A stretch of DNA of 64,000 nucleotides from JBFWMG01 sp050251715 (GCA_050251715.1 JBFWMG010000008.1:89558-153557); one strand, 5' to 3'. Shown: positions 17,769 to 26,692, counted from the first letter of the stretch. The notes: generated by a model from the sequence alone, not told the origin. A program made the numbers and translations.

Positions 17769-18251
17769 ATGGAACATGTTCAGTCGATAGTGCAGGGACT
17801 GCGCGCCACTCCGGCCTTGCTGGAGGAGATGGTGCGCGCCATCCCCATCTCCCGGCTGCACGAGCGCAGGGGCGAGGGCTTTTGGACCATCGCCGAGCAC
17901 ACGGCGCATCTGGCTGATGTGCAGCCCATGCTGACCAAGCGCCTCAAGCGGATTCTTGCCGAGGACACCCCGGCATTTGTGCCGTTCATACCGGACGACG
18001 GCGATCCGCCCACCACGTTGCCGCCGCCCGATGTGGACGCGGCGCTGGGCGTCTTTGCGGACGAGCGCGCGGCGCAGACCGCGCTTTTGGCCGCCCAGGA
18101 CAGCGCGGCATGGGCGCGGTTGGCCGTGCATCCCGAGTACGACCAGTACGGCTTGTACGTGCTTGCCCGGCACATGCTCATGCATGACCATTGGCACATG
18201 TACCGTATGGAGGAGTTGTGGCTGACCCGTGACGCCTGGCTCGCGCCCTAG
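17769..18251 (+). CDS. DinB-like domain protein
   Basis: 160 residues, four-helix DinB fold. The likely metal ligands are in AEHTAHLAD (about residue 43) and in the C-terminal helix RHMLMHDHWHMYR, which matches the usual one-plus-two histidine layout. Some DinB-fold proteins are metal-dependent thiol transferases; others have no known role. It forms a pair with the thioesterase gene upstream and is followed by a clear intrinsic terminator at 18298, so the transcription unit ends here. Confidence 0.85.
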   Translation: MEHVQSIVQGLRATPALLEEMVRAIPISRLHERRGEGFWTIAEHTAHLADVQPMLTKRLKRILAEDTPAFVPFIPDDGDPPTTLPPPDVDAALGVFADERAAQTALLAAQDSAAWARLAVHPEYDQYGLYVLARHMLMHDHWHMYRMEELWLTRDAWLAP

Positions 18252-18297
18252 TCCTTTTCCCATGTCCCGGGTTGGCCGGATTCCGGTTTTTGCATGG

Positions 18298-18336
18298 CGC
18301 CAGGCTACGTTTCTGTAGCCTGGCGTTGCCTTTTTT
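18298..18336 (+). terminator. Intrinsic terminator after the thioesterase-DinB pair
   Basis: Perfect 11-bp stem CGCCAGGCTAC / GTAGCCTGGCG with a 6-base loop, followed by TTGCCTTTTTT. It lies 46 bases after the DinB-fold gene stop. Confidence 0.92.
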
Positions 18337-18467
18337 GTAGGCGCGTACATATTCGTGGAAGGGCGTTTTTATGTAATATTCCTTGATAATGGACTTTTTG
18401 CCTGTGGCAACCTCCTTGCATTGTTTTGGCGCATAGCCATCAGCCCCAAACAGGGCAAGGAGTGTGC

Positions 18468-19415
18468 ATGATCCTGACAACTTCCCACGGCGTCATCCCT
18501 GCCGCAGCGGATGTGGACTGTCACAGCGACGGCAGCCTCAAGGCGTGCGTGCCCTACGCCGCCACGGTGCTGGAAACCCCGCTGGGCAGGCTGATCCCCC
18601 AGTTCACCACGGACGATGTGCGGCGCAAGACCGTGCAGCCCGTCACCTTCCACCCCAACGGCATGCTCTGCGCCGTTCCCCTGGAGCAGCGGACAGTGGT
18701 GGATACGCCCCTTGGGCCCATGCCTGCGGAGCTGGTCACGCTGCATGGCGATGGCTCGCTCAACCGCATCTTTCCGCTCAACGGCCATTTGACGGGGTAT
18801 TGGGGGCAGGAGGACGAGGGCTCCTTGGCCGATCCGGTCACCCTGGACACACCTGCGGGCGTCGTGACCGCGCGGATCATCGGCGCGAGCTTCTATCCTG
18901 GCGGCGGGGTGCGCAGCATCACCCTCTGGCCGGGGGAGACCGTCACCGTGCGCACGCCTGTGGGCGAACTGGAGGCGCGCATCGGCATTTCCTTTCGCGA
19001 GGACGGCACGCTGCGGTCGCTGGAGCCCGCCAAGCCGCAACGCATCCCAACGCCCGTGGGCGAGATCAGCGTCTATGACCCCGACGCCGTGGGCCTGAAC
19101 GGCGACGTCAACTCCCTGGCTTTTGGCCCCACCGGTGCGGTGCAGGCCGTGACCACGGTGTTGACCGCCGTGTCCGTGGCGGCGGCGGATGGCGTGACGT
19201 ATGTGTTTGTACCCACCAGCCGGGAGAGCCTGTGCGGCGATGAGGAGAAGGAGCCCGTGCCCATGCGCATTGCCTTCACCCGGCATTCGGTGACCGTGTG
19301 CGTCAGCGAGGATGATCCGTCCATGTCCTTTCCGCTGCGCACCAGCGTCATTACCACCGCCGCGCATTTTCCGATGCTGGCACAGCCGTTGGGCACGCTG
19401 CGCTGCTCGGTGTAG
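18468..19415 (+). CDS. Hypothetical protein with repeated TP-x-G strand motifs
   Basis: 315 residues with AAGGAG five bases before the ATG. The family is not named here. The sequence looks like a repetitive all-beta protein: segments with TPLG, TPAG or TPVG recur at roughly 40-50 residue steps (ETPLGRLIPQF, DTPLGPMPAEL, DTPAGVVTARI, RTPVGELEARI, PTPVGEISVYD), alternating with HPNG/HGDG/REDG turns (FHPNGMLCAV, LHGDGSLNRI, FREDGTLRSL). There is no signal peptide or membrane segment, so it is probably cytosolic. It stands alone after a terminator with its own leader of about 130 bases. Confidence 0.75.
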   Translation: MILTTSHGVIPAAADVDCHSDGSLKACVPYAATVLETPLGRLIPQFTTDDVRRKTVQPVTFHPNGMLCAVPLEQRTVVDTPLGPMPAELVTLHGDGSLNRIFPLNGHLTGYWGQEDEGSLADPVTLDTPAGVVTARIIGASFYPGGGVRSITLWPGETVTVRTPVGELEARIGISFREDGTLRSLEPAKPQRIPTPVGEISVYDPDAVGLNGDVNSLAFGPTGAVQAVTTVLTAVSVAAADGVTYVFVPTSRESLCGDEEKEPVPMRIAFTRHSVTVCVSEDDPSMSFPLRTSVITTAAHFPMLAQPLGTLRCSV

Positions 19416-19801
19416 CCGCGTGCCTGGGGACGCACGGCGCAACGGCGGCTCCCATCCGAACCGCTGTGCGGGGGGGCTTTACCTTGCCGCATCGCGGTCT
19501 CTATTTTTTCCGGTTTTTTCGGTGGTTGGCCTTGGCTGACGGTCTGGGCCACCGCGTCTTGGCGCCGCTGACGCAGGGGGGAGAAGGCGTGGCCGGGGCA
19601 CATGTGGCCTGGACGAAGCATCCCGTCGTGATTGAGGGCTTCGAGACCTTTGCCCGCGTGAGGTTGGGGGGGCTGCCGGTCAGCGTCAAGGGTACCGTCC
19701 CTGTGAACAGGGGAATAGCCGCGCTGCCCATGCGCAAGCAATGGCGCTGGTGGGGCGTGGGAAGGGGAAGGGTTATTGTGTGAAAATGGCAAACGGGTGG
19801 A
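19416..19801. other. Intergenic region without a convincing gene
   Basis: 386 bases between two converging genes. Open frames exist on both strands (for example a plus-strand frame from 19466), but they have no ribosome site and no family features. No terminator with a U tract and no repeat was seen; a gene remnant cannot be excluded. Confidence 0.5.
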
Positions 19802-20896
19802 TCAGTCCGAGAACGTGCTCCAGGCGTCCATGAGCGACGCGGCGTCCTGGAAGTCGCCCATATCCCGCTCGTGCAACGGTGTGGGCGTGGCGGCAAGGGC
19901 GGCGGCGGAACGGTCGAACATGGCGCGGCACAAGGCGTCGAGCAACGCCAGTTCCCCGCGCAGGGTGGGAATGTGCGGCTGGGCGATGCGCGCCCCCTGC
20001 ATGATCATGGTCTCGAAGTTGCTTTTGGTACGCATCTCCTCGAATTGCTCCGCAGCCTTGATCTGCCCGGCAAGCGCCTCGTGGCGGCTGTGCAGCAGGA
20101 ACCGCGGCGGGGCGTTGGGGTCGCTGATATCGAGCAATTCCAGCGCGTAGCGCAGCAAGGCGGCTGGGCCGGGCGTCACCTGCGTGTGTGCCGGCCCCGC
20201 GTCGGGCTGGCTGTTCGCCGCACCCACCGCACCCGACGCACCCGGCGCGTCCGGGTTGGCCGCAGCCTCCGGCGCGTCCGGCATGCCAGGGCTGACCGCT
20301 GTATCCGCCGTGTCCGGTATGTCCGGGTTGGCCGCCGGGGTGGGCGTGGCCCGGCGCAGGAACGTGGTCAGGAAGAACAGCCGCGACGGCGTCCACTCCA
20401 ACCGGCCATGGCGCAGCAACACCTTGAGTTCCACGGCCAGATCGGGCGGCATGCGCGCGTCGATGATCGCGGCGAGTTCCTGCGGGGGGTGGTTGGTTGG
20501 CCGCAGGCGGGCGACAAAGGATTCCAGATCCCCCATTGTGAGCGCCAGGGGCAGGCGCGTGCCGTCCGGGAACAGGGCCGAGGTGTGGCCTCCCGAAGCG
20601 GCCGGGAGTGCGGCCAGCGCGGCGCAGACCGCTGCGGCGTCGTCCTGCGTGCAACGGGTTGCCTCCATGACCGGCTCCAGGGCGCGCATGGCCTCCTGGG
20701 TGGGGAAGAGCAGCAATTCGCGGATGGTGGCCGCTTCCGCATTTCCATCGTCATCGACAAGCCGCGCCAGCGTCTCTGGCTCGAATGTCCCGCACATGGA
20801 CTCGATGCAGTGCGCGGTTGCGGCGTCCTGGGGCAGGCCTTGCTCCAGCAGTGTGGCCAGGGCGGCGATGAGCGCGTGTGGGGTGTCGGGCTGCAT
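19802..20896 (-). CDS. Hypothetical protein with an Ala/Pro-rich linker
   Basis: 364 residues, not recognised. The N-terminal half is helical with Ala and Leu (LIAALATLLEQGLPQDAATA) and has the look of HEAT-like or repeat helices. Residues about 185-240 are a low-complexity Ala/Pro/Asp/Gly linker (TPAANPDIPDTADTA and similar). The C-terminal part is again helical (ALLRYALELLDISDPNAPPR). There is no signal peptide or membrane span. The linker codons form a degenerate repeat of GCC/CCC/GAC triplets. The gene stands alone; the barrel-protein gene upstream on the same strand is separated from it by the palindromic repeat element. Confidence 0.65.
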   Translation of the reverse strand: MQPDTPHALIAALATLLEQGLPQDAATAHCIESMCGTFEPETLARLVDDDGNAEAATIRELLLFPTQEAMRALEPVMEATRCTQDDAAAVCAALAALPAASGGHTSALFPDGTRLPLALTMGDLESFVARLRPTNHPPQELAAIIDARMPPDLAVELKVLLRHGRLEWTPSRLFFLTTFLRRATPTPAANPDIPDTADTAVSPGMPDAPEAAANPDAPGASGAVGAANSQPDAGPAHTQVTPGPAALLRYALELLDISDPNAPPRFLLHSRHEALAGQIKAAEQFEEMRTKSNFETMIMQGARIAQPHIPTLRGELALLDALCRAMFDRSAAALAATPTPLHERDMGDFQDAASLMDAWSTFSD

Positions 20897-20981
20897 GCGT
20901 TGTTCCTGCTGTCCCTGGCCGTCAATGGGAAGGCGGCCGTTGCGGAGCCCCCCCCTTGGTGTGCGCCTGCGGGCGGGGTTA

Positions 20982-21082
20982 GAGTATCCTGACTTTGAAA
21001 AAGATTAGATGCTCTTATGCATTGTGTTGAAAGAAGGCTTCATTATTTCAAATCGTCGCATTGTTTCAATGGTACAATGCGC
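20982..21082 (-). repeat. Palindromic TA-flanked element, copy 1
   Basis: A 101-bp copy of a dispersed element, flanked by TA on both sides. On the minus strand it begins GCGCATTGTACC and ends near GGATACTC. Inside are a short hairpin CATTG-AAA-CAATG and a longer imperfect one beginning TTGAAATAATG. Its first base completes the TAG stop of the barrel-protein gene; without the element the stop would be TAA. This copy has more mismatches in its central arms than copies 2 and 3. Confidence 0.85.
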
Positions 21083-21900
21083 TAGAACGCCACGTACAGG
21101 GACAGGCCCATTTGGGTGGTCTCGTTCTTGGGTTCCCAGCCGTAGGCCACGGGCTGGTTGTTGAAGGTCACCGTGCTCGTGCTTGATTTGTCGATGTTCC
21201 AATAGCGGAAATACGGCTCAACGCCCATGCTCCACCCGGCATCCATGCGTTTTTCCACGAACAGGGAGAAGCGCAGGCCATATCCCTTGCCGAAATCCTG
21301 GTCATTGGTCAGGGTGTTCAACCCGGCCACGGCCTGGTTCAGGTGGCTTTTCACCTGGCCTCCGAGAAACAGGTCGTATTCCCCCCGCACACCCGTTTTC
21401 CATGATGCGTCGTAGGCGTGGGTCAGTTCCAGGCCCACGGGCATGTACACCTGCCTGATGTTGCGCTCGTATCCGCCCGAACCGTTGATGGTGTCGTCCC
21501 AGGCGCGGTAGCCCACGCCGGCAAAGGCGGTGAGCGCCGTGGCGTCGTCCAGGGAATAGTCACGGCCCACGAGCAGGCGCGCGCCGAACAGCACGTCGTC
21601 CGTGTCGCGCGAGATGGGGGTGCCGTCCTGGTATTGGCCGTCGTAGTCCAGCGTGCCGCCCAGGAGTTCCAGCTCGCCCCGCAGCATCCAGCCGCCCTTG
21701 GTATGGTAGGTCAGGTCCGCAAAGGCGCCGTTCAGCCAACCGGTTTCGTCCATCAGGCCCGGTTCGCTGTAGTCGAAGGACATGAGCCGGTATCCCATGC
21801 GCACTTGATGGGAAGGCAGAGGGTTTTCCGCCAGGGCGGGGGAAGCGGCGGCCAGAAGGAAAAGCACGGATGCGGCCCAAAGGCAGGTCAGGCGTTTCAT
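21082..21900 (-). CDS. Outer-membrane beta-barrel protein
   Basis: 272 residues with a clear signal peptide (LWAASVLFLLAAASPALA, cut near residue 25). The mature part alternates polar and hydrophobic residues in strands with many Gly, Tyr and Trp (GGWMLRGELELLGGTLDY, VYMPVGLELTHAYDASWKTG) and ends in the aromatic LSLYVAF tail recognised by the BAM machinery. It resembles the porin-family/OmpW-size barrels of 8 to 12 strands, but no specific family can be named. A possible role as an adhesin or small channel is inference. Its stop codon lies at the edge of repeat element copy 1. Confidence 0.8.
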   Translation of the reverse strand: MKRLTCLWAASVLFLLAAASPALAENPLPSHQVRMGYRLMSFDYSEPGLMDETGWLNGAFADLTYHTKGGWMLRGELELLGGTLDYDGQYQDGTPISRDTDDVLFGARLLVGRDYSLDDATALTAFAGVGYRAWDDTINGSGGYERNIRQVYMPVGLELTHAYDASWKTGVRGEYDLFLGGQVKSHLNQAVAGLNTLTNDQDFGKGYGLRFSLFVEKRMDAGWSMGVEPYFRYWNIDKSSTSTVTFNNQPVAYGWEPKNETTQMGLSLYVAF

Positions 21901-22072
21901 GGGGGGAACTCCAGATACTATTTTGTTTATTTATCGATATATAGCAGGCGCATTCCGCCGTGTAAAGTGGCGGGACGAGCGAGGGGCGTCCTGTTGATAT
22001 TCGCCGCCCCCGCCTGTATTGAGGAACGGCGCGCGCGAAAGGGTGCGCGGCACGCAAGGGAGTTGACACATC

Positions 22073-22396
22073 ATGAAGAACAAGTGGACGGAAGAGGAAT
22101 TCATTTTCCTTGAGGAATATGACGAGGATCTGGGCAAGTTCGTGTACGAGGCCCGCCGGGTCTATATCCGGGCGGGCAACAAGGTGTTCGTCGAAACCGT
22201 GGCTTTTGACCCGGAAAAACATGTGGCGGGCGATGTGCTGGAGTGGTGGGAGTATCGCCACAAGGTCGTGTCCATCAACCGTGCCGAACTTGAGGGCCAA
22301 GGCCGAACCACCTGCAGGAAAACCGGCGATGTGTTCGTGGTGAAACTGCCGCCCGCCGGCATATTGCGTGGCCCCCATCCCCTGGGCGACCGGTGA
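22073..22396 (+). CDS. Conserved-looking hypothetical protein upstream of pgpA
   Basis: 107 residues, acidic N-terminal half (KNKWTEEEFIFLEEYDEDLG) and a mixed beta/basic C-terminal half (VLEWWEYRHKVVSINRAELE). There is no signal peptide. The stop overlaps the pgpA start by one base (TGATG), so the two are translationally coupled. The family and function are not recognised. A GGGAG stretch lies about 12 bases before the ATG. Confidence 0.7.
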   Translation: MKNKWTEEEFIFLEEYDEDLGKFVYEARRVYIRAGNKVFVETVAFDPEKHVAGDVLEWWEYRHKVVSINRAELEGQGRTTCRKTGDVFVVKLPPAGILRGPHPLGDR

Positions 22397-22908
22397 TGCG
22401 CGGTCCTCGTATCTCGTCGTTCCGGCTCGGAAAAAGGAATTCCCTGGTTGACCGCGCCGCCCTACAGGTGAGCCGGGTCTGGCCTGCCGGGCTGTCGCCC
22501 GTGGGGCCGGGCACCTGCGGGTCCGCCGTGGCGGCCGTGCTCGCGCCGTGGTGTTTCATGCCCTTGTCCCTGGGCGGCCGGGTGGCGGTGCTGGCCGTCC
22601 TGTTCGCCGTGGGCGGCGTGGCCGCCGGGCGGGCCGAGGCGGTGCTTGGCCGCAAGGATCCCGGCGAGGTGGTCATTGACGAGGTGCTGGGGCAGTGGTG
22701 CGCCTACCTGCCTTTCGCCGTGCTGTCCCCCTGGTGGCTTGCGGCGGGGTTCGTGCTCTTTCGTCTTTTCGACATCGCCAAGCCATGGCCGGTGCGCGCC
22801 TCGGAAAACTGGCTGCCCGGCGGTTTCGGCATCATGATCGACGACGTGGTGGCCGGTGGCTACGCCATGGGCGCGCTTGCCCTGGCCCGTGCGGTTTTTC
22901 CGGCCTGA
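22396..22908 (+). CDS. pgpA: Phosphatidylglycerophosphatase A
   Basis: 170 residues from the ATG at 22396, inside the stop of the preceding gene. PgpA removes the phosphate from phosphatidylglycerol phosphate at the inner membrane. Family motifs: GPGTCGS near residue 37, KDPGEVVIDEVLGQW with the acidic metal-binding residues, FRLFDIAKPWPV, and the C-terminal GGFGIMIDDVVAG. Three or four hydrophobic segments are visible (CGSAVAAVLAPWCFMPLSL, VAVLAVLFAVGGVAAG, YLPFAVLSPWWLAAGFVLF). Length and motif order are normal. Confidence 0.93.
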   Translation: MRGPRISSFRLGKRNSLVDRAALQVSRVWPAGLSPVGPGTCGSAVAAVLAPWCFMPLSLGGRVAVLAVLFAVGGVAAGRAEAVLGRKDPGEVVIDEVLGQWCAYLPFAVLSPWWLAAGFVLFRLFDIAKPWPVRASENWLPGGFGIMIDDVVAGGYAMGALALARAVFPA

Positions 22909-23024
22909 CGCCGGGGCGCCGCGCTGGCGCCCTCGGGCGCAATCAGCCGCCGCCGGGCCGCACGAGGTGCGGTGGCGCGCGGACAGAACGCGTCGCCCAC
23001 CATCGGATGGCAGCGCCTTGCCGC

Positions 23025-23060
23025 AAAAAGAAGCGCCGCCCCGTTGCCGGAGCGGCGCTT
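23025..23060 (-). terminator. Intrinsic terminator of the tol-pal operon
   Basis: Stem AAGCGCCGC / GCGGCGCTT (9 bp, extendable by GG/CC) with a loop of about 12 bases; on the minus strand it is followed by CTTTTT. It lies 23 bases after the pal stop. Confidence 0.88.
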
Positions 23061-23082
23061 TGTCATGCGGCAATATAGGCGC

Positions 23083-23640
23083 TTACTGGATGATCTTGAA
23101 TTCGTCGCGGCGATTCTTGGCCCAGGCAGCCTCGTTGTGGCCCTGCACGGCGGGGTATTCCTCGCCGTAGCTGACCATTTCGAGCTGGTTGGCGCGCACG
23201 CCGAGCAGCATCATGAATTCGTAGGCGGCGCGGGCGCGACGCTCACCCAGGGCGAGGTTGTACTCGCTGGTGCCGCGCTCGTCGCAATGGCCCTCGACCA
23301 GCACCTTGATGGCCGGGTATTCCTTCAGCAGGGCGGCCTTTTCCTTCAGCACGTCGCGCGCTTCGGGCTTCAGGTCGAACTTGTCGTAATCGAAGTACAC
23401 AACATTGGCGCTGATTTTCGCCTTGGCCTTGGCCATGGCCTCGGCAAGAGCGGCTTCGCGCAGCCGGGCTTCGTCAGCAGCCTTGGAACTCGTGTCGGCC
23501 TTGGGTTTTTCCACGGCGGCCGGGGCGGGCTTCTGCTCCACAGGTGTCTCGGAGGCGACCTGCTTTTTGGCGCAGCCTGCGCCCACCATCATCACGAGCA
23601 CCAACAAAACCAGAACTTTCATCCACGTAAGCGATTTCAT
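23083..23640 (-). CDS. pal: Peptidoglycan-associated lipoprotein Pal
   Basis: 185 residues from the ATG at 23640, which has GAGGAGG upstream; an earlier in-frame start would add a non-signal extension. Lipobox VGAGC (Cys about residue 23) marks an outer-membrane lipoprotein. Residues about 75-185 are the OmpA-like peptidoglycan-binding domain (VVYFDYDKFDLKPEA, VEGHCDERGTSEYNLALGERR). Between them lies a Pro/Ala/Lys-rich linker. Pal anchors the outer membrane to the wall and is repositioned by TolB and the TolQRA motor. Last gene of the tolQ-tolR-tolA-tolB-pal order, followed by a terminator. Confidence 0.96.
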   Translation of the reverse strand: MKSLTWMKVLVLLVLVMMVGAGCAKKQVASETPVEQKPAPAAVEKPKADTSSKAADEARLREAALAEAMAKAKAKISANVVYFDYDKFDLKPEARDVLKEKAALLKEYPAIKVLVEGHCDERGTSEYNLALGERRARAAYEFMMLLGVRANQLEMVSYGEEYPAVQGHNEAAWAKNRRDEFKIIQ

Positions 23641-23826
23641 CCCATCATCCTCCTCAAGGAGATTTTGCAAGTGTATCGTCCACAAGAACGATGGAGCCTT
23701 ATACCACTTTTTTTTTTGACAAAACAATGCCCCCAGTAACTTATGACAACATTGTTATCAGACACGCTGCCAATTGCCAACCCTGGCGGCATCTTTTTTT
23801 TACATTTCGTAAGCCAGAACAGCTGA

Positions 23827-25173
23827 TTATTGCGGAATGTGTCCCCATGCCGGATGGCTTGCCTCGCCATCGCCCGTGGGGATGTGCTTGGCCTCGCTGC
23901 CGTGCCGGGTGGTGAAATACAGTTGCTGGCGACCACTGCGCGACGACGTGAACACGATGAAATAGCCATCCGGCCCAAAGGCCGGCTGCTCGTCATTGCC
24001 GGGCCCAAAGGTGATTTGCCGTTCCTTGCCCGTGGCCACGTCCATGATGAAGATGCGATGGCCCACGTTCGTGCGGCGGACAAACGCCACCAGTTTGCCG
24101 TACGGGCTGATGCTCGGGTCGGTGTTGTAGTTTCCCTCCATGGTCAAACGGCGTTCCTTGCCCGTGGCCATGTCCTTGATGAAGATGTGCGGGTTGCCCA
24201 ATCGGCTGGACACGAAGGCCATTTGGCTGCCGTCGCGGCTGAAGCGGGGGGACACGTCGATGGCCCAGTTCTCCACCAGCACCTTTTCCTTCTGGAACAC
24301 GTGGTTGAGCAGATAGATATCCGGATTGCCGCCCGAGGCGAGACTGACCGCGACCTTGTTTTCCGGGGTAAAGGTGGGCCCGATGATGGTGTTGCCGGGG
24401 TACTTGACCTGGTGCACGCGGCCGGTGCGCCGGTCGTACACGCCCATGGAATGGTAGCGCTCGCCCATGTGGGTGAAGATGATGTAGCGCCCGTCGTTGG
24501 ACCAGGACGGGGACAGGCAGATGCCTTGCAGATGGCTGATCTGGGTCAGGTCGCGGCCCGTGGGACGCGCGGTCCACACCTGCTTGCCCGCGCCCGTGCC
24601 CAGGCGGCGCACAAAGGCCAGGGTGGAGAGAAAGAAGTCGCCGTGGCCGGTGAGCGTTTCCATGAGCGCGGCGCAGAATTTGTCCGCCACCAGCGGCATG
24701 TCGTCGGGCTTGAGATCGAAATACGCCTTGCCCACCACGAGCCGCCGCGTAAAGACCTCGTAGGCGCGCAGTTCCACGGATTGCCCCTGGCCGGGCTGCA
24801 GCGCGGGCCAGCCCGTGGTCACCAGCAGGTCCGCTCCGGCAATCTGAAAGCGGCGGAAGTCGACGCCCTCGCCCTGATAGGCGTCAAGGGCGTCGCCGCC
24901 CAGGATGGTGTCCGCCGGGATGATGTCGAAGAAGGGCAGAAACGAGAGGTTGTCGCGGACAAGGCGTTGCAGGTCCGTGGACATGTCCGGAATGGCGGAG
25001 GTGGTGTCCGTGCCCATGGGCTTGGCCATGGCCAGGCGCAACGCCTTTTGGCCCGGGCCGTAGATGTCTATGGTCACGGCATGGGCAGGGCGGGCCGGGG
25101 CGACGAAAAGCACGCCGCAACACACAAGGGCCGCCAGGGCGATGCGGCGGAACAACGTCATATGGCTGGTCAC
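23827..25173 (-). CDS. tolB: Tol-Pal system periplasmic protein TolB
   Basis: 448 residues. The N-terminal signal peptide (FRRIALAALVCCGVLFVAPA, cut near AHA) is followed by the TolB N-domain (IDIYGPGQKALRLAMAKP) and a six-bladed propeller with repeated WSNDGRYIIFTH, FSRDGSQMAFVSSR, ISPYGKLVAFVRR and FGPDGYFIVFTSSR blades. TolB binds Pal and TolA. A GTG start at 25173 overlaps the tolA stop (GTGA) and has AGGA nine bases upstream; an ATG at 25161 is possible. A 186-base spacer separates tolB from pal, larger than other gaps in the operon. Confidence 0.95.
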   Translation of the reverse strand: MTSHMTLFRRIALAALVCCGVLFVAPARPAHAVTIDIYGPGQKALRLAMAKPMGTDTTSAIPDMSTDLQRLVRDNLSFLPFFDIIPADTILGGDALDAYQGEGVDFRRFQIAGADLLVTTGWPALQPGQGQSVELRAYEVFTRRLVVGKAYFDLKPDDMPLVADKFCAALMETLTGHGDFFLSTLAFVRRLGTGAGKQVWTARPTGRDLTQISHLQGICLSPSWSNDGRYIIFTHMGERYHSMGVYDRRTGRVHQVKYPGNTIIGPTFTPENKVAVSLASGGNPDIYLLNHVFQKEKVLVENWAIDVSPRFSRDGSQMAFVSSRLGNPHIFIKDMATGKERRLTMEGNYNTDPSISPYGKLVAFVRRTNVGHRIFIMDVATGKERQITFGPGNDEQPAFGPDGYFIVFTSSRSGRQQLYFTTRHGSEAKHIPTGDGEASHPAWGHIPQ

Positions 25174-26123
25174 TGGGCGAGTTCCTGGAGGTTGAAGTTG
25201 ATGTCGAAGACTTGCAGCTCCGGCTTGGGTGGCGGCGGCAGTTGGGCGGTCTCATCCACGGCCTTGAGCGCCGAGGCATCGAATTCCGGCCGTCCGGACG
25301 CGCGTTGCAAGACATAATTCTGGATTTTTCCCATACTGTCCAGGGTAACCCGCACCTGGCAGTTCAGGTTGGCGTCGTTGGACGAGAAGGGATAGCGCCA
25401 GTTCTTCTTTATCATGCCCGCCACAATGGATACGTAGACCTCGGCCAGATTGGCCTCGCCCACGTTGGCCGTGCCGTACTGGCCGCCCTCGCCGCCGCTG
25501 CGCACGGTGTCCTGCTCGGCCACGGCGGTGCGCATGCGTTGCAACTCGTTTTCCAACGCCTTGCGCTGGGCGTTGTCGCGCTTGGCCACGGCGGTTTGCG
25601 TGGACTTGAGTGCGTCGGCAAGCAACTCCTGGGCGGTGGGCTCATGCTTGGCGGGTTTCTTCTCCGTTTTCTTGGCCGGTTCCGGCCTTTGGGGCTCCGG
25701 TTTCCTGGTTTCCGCCTTCTTGGGCTCCGGCTTGGGCTGCTCCATCTTTTTGGGGCTTATGGCCTCGGCCTTGGGCTCCGGTTTGGGGGCGGGCTTGGGC
25801 TCTGGTTTGGGTTCCGGCTTGGGCTCGGGCTTGGGTTCCGGTTTGGGCTCGGGCTCGGGAGGCGCAACCGGCAGGGGCTTGGCCTCGGGCATGGCGTCCA
25901 CCACCGGTGCGGCGGGCGCGGGTTCTGGCTTGGCGGGTTCCGGCGCGGGAAGCGAGGGCTTGAGCAATGGCTTGAGTCCCGGCGCGCCCCGCAGCGCCAC
26001 CAGTTCCACATGGTAGACCGGCACGTTGAGGTCGATGCGCAGATCCGACCTGGGCGCGTAAAGCGCCACGGCCACAATGGCTGCATGCAGCAGCACGGAA
26101 AAACAAAGAGGGACGAATCGCAT
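25170..26123 (-). CDS. tolA: TolA-like energy-transducing protein
   Basis: 317 residues from the ATG at 26123. One N-terminal membrane helix (FVPLCFSVLLHAAIVAVALY) contains the SxxxH pattern that engages TolQR. Residues about 80-180 form a long Pro-Glu-Lys linker with the motif PEPK repeated, then KKPEPQ-type repeats that span the periplasm. The C-terminal domain (YVSIVAGMIKKNWRYPFSSN to FDASALKAVDETAQLPPPPK) is a TonB/TolA-like alpha/beta domain. It couples the TolQR motor to TolB-Pal. Linker repeats at DNA level around 25795-25870 could vary in length by slippage. Confidence 0.9.
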   Translation of the reverse strand: MRFVPLCFSVLLHAAIVAVALYAPRSDLRIDLNVPVYHVELVALRGAPGLKPLLKPSLPAPEPAKPEPAPAAPVVDAMPEAKPLPVAPPEPEPKPEPKPEPKPEPKPEPKPAPKPEPKAEAISPKKMEQPKPEPKKAETRKPEPQRPEPAKKTEKKPAKHEPTAQELLADALKSTQTAVAKRDNAQRKALENELQRMRTAVAEQDTVRSGGEGGQYGTANVGEANLAEVYVSIVAGMIKKNWRYPFSSNDANLNCQVRVTLDSMGKIQNYVLQRASGRPEFDASALKAVDETAQLPPPPKPELQVFDINFNLQELAQ

Positions 26124-26130
26124 GGGGAAG

Positions 26131-26562
26131 CTACTTCTTCCGGCGCTCGATGAGTCTGGGTTCTTCCGGTTCGGCCACGACGCCCATGCGGTCGATGCCG
26201 GCGCTCTTGATTTCGCCCATGACCTTGACCACCACGCCGTAGGGCACGTCCTTGTCGGCGCGCAGGAAGAGCTGCCTGTTGCGCTCCTTGACCAGCCGCA
26301 CCAGATGCCCCTGCAAATCATCCAGTGCGACCTGGTATTCGTCCAGCTGGATGGTGCCGTCCTTGCGCACGGTGAGCAGCATGCTGTCGCTGTCCGTGGG
26401 CAGGGCTTCCACGGTCTTGGTTTGGGGCAAATCCACTTCGAGTCCCTGGGTGAGCAGGGGCGCGGTGACCATGAATATGATGAGCAGCACGAGCATCACG
26501 TCCACAAAGGGCGTGACGTTTATCTCGGCCATGAATCCGTTTTTTCCAAAATTGGCGGCCAT
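26131..26562 (-). CDS. tolR: Biopolymer transport protein TolR (ExbD family)
   Basis: 143 residues. One membrane helix near the N-terminus contains the proton-pathway Asp: FVDVMLVLLIIFMVTAPLLT (Asp at about residue 20), preceded by INVTPFVD. The periplasmic part has the family ending VVKVMGEIKSAGIDRMGVVA. TolR forms the ion-driven motor with TolQ. It is separated from tolA by seven bases, and from tolQ by 130 bases that contain repeat element copy 2. Confidence 0.95.
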   Translation of the reverse strand: MAANFGKNGFMAEINVTPFVDVMLVLLIIFMVTAPLLTQGLEVDLPQTKTVEALPTDSDSMLLTVRKDGTIQLDEYQVALDDLQGHLVRLVKERNRQLFLRADKDVPYGVVVKVMGEIKSAGIDRMGVVAEPEEPRLIERRKK

Positions 26563-26591
26563 AGGCAGGCTCCGGGCGCTGGGCGCGGTTA

Positions 26592-26692
26592 GAGCATCTT
26601 GACTTTGAAAAAAGATGAGACGCTCTTATGCATTTTGTTGAAATAATGCTTCATTATTTCAAATCCTCGCATTGTTTCGATGCTCCAATGCG

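Noticed and set aside
19466..19783. A 105-codon plus-strand frame between two converging genes
   Set aside because: No ribosome site, no recognisable domain, and a composition typical of non-coding GC-rich DNA.
23700..23730. Promoter-like TTGTCA and TATAAG on the minus strand upstream of pal
   Set aside because: The spacer between the two hexamers is only 13 bases, too short for sigma-70, and the A/T run explains the resemblance.
25795..25870. Repeated DNA in tolA that could look like a mobile or CRISPR-like array
   Set aside because: It encodes the PEPK linker of TolA, a normal low-complexity periplasmic spacer with no unique spacers.
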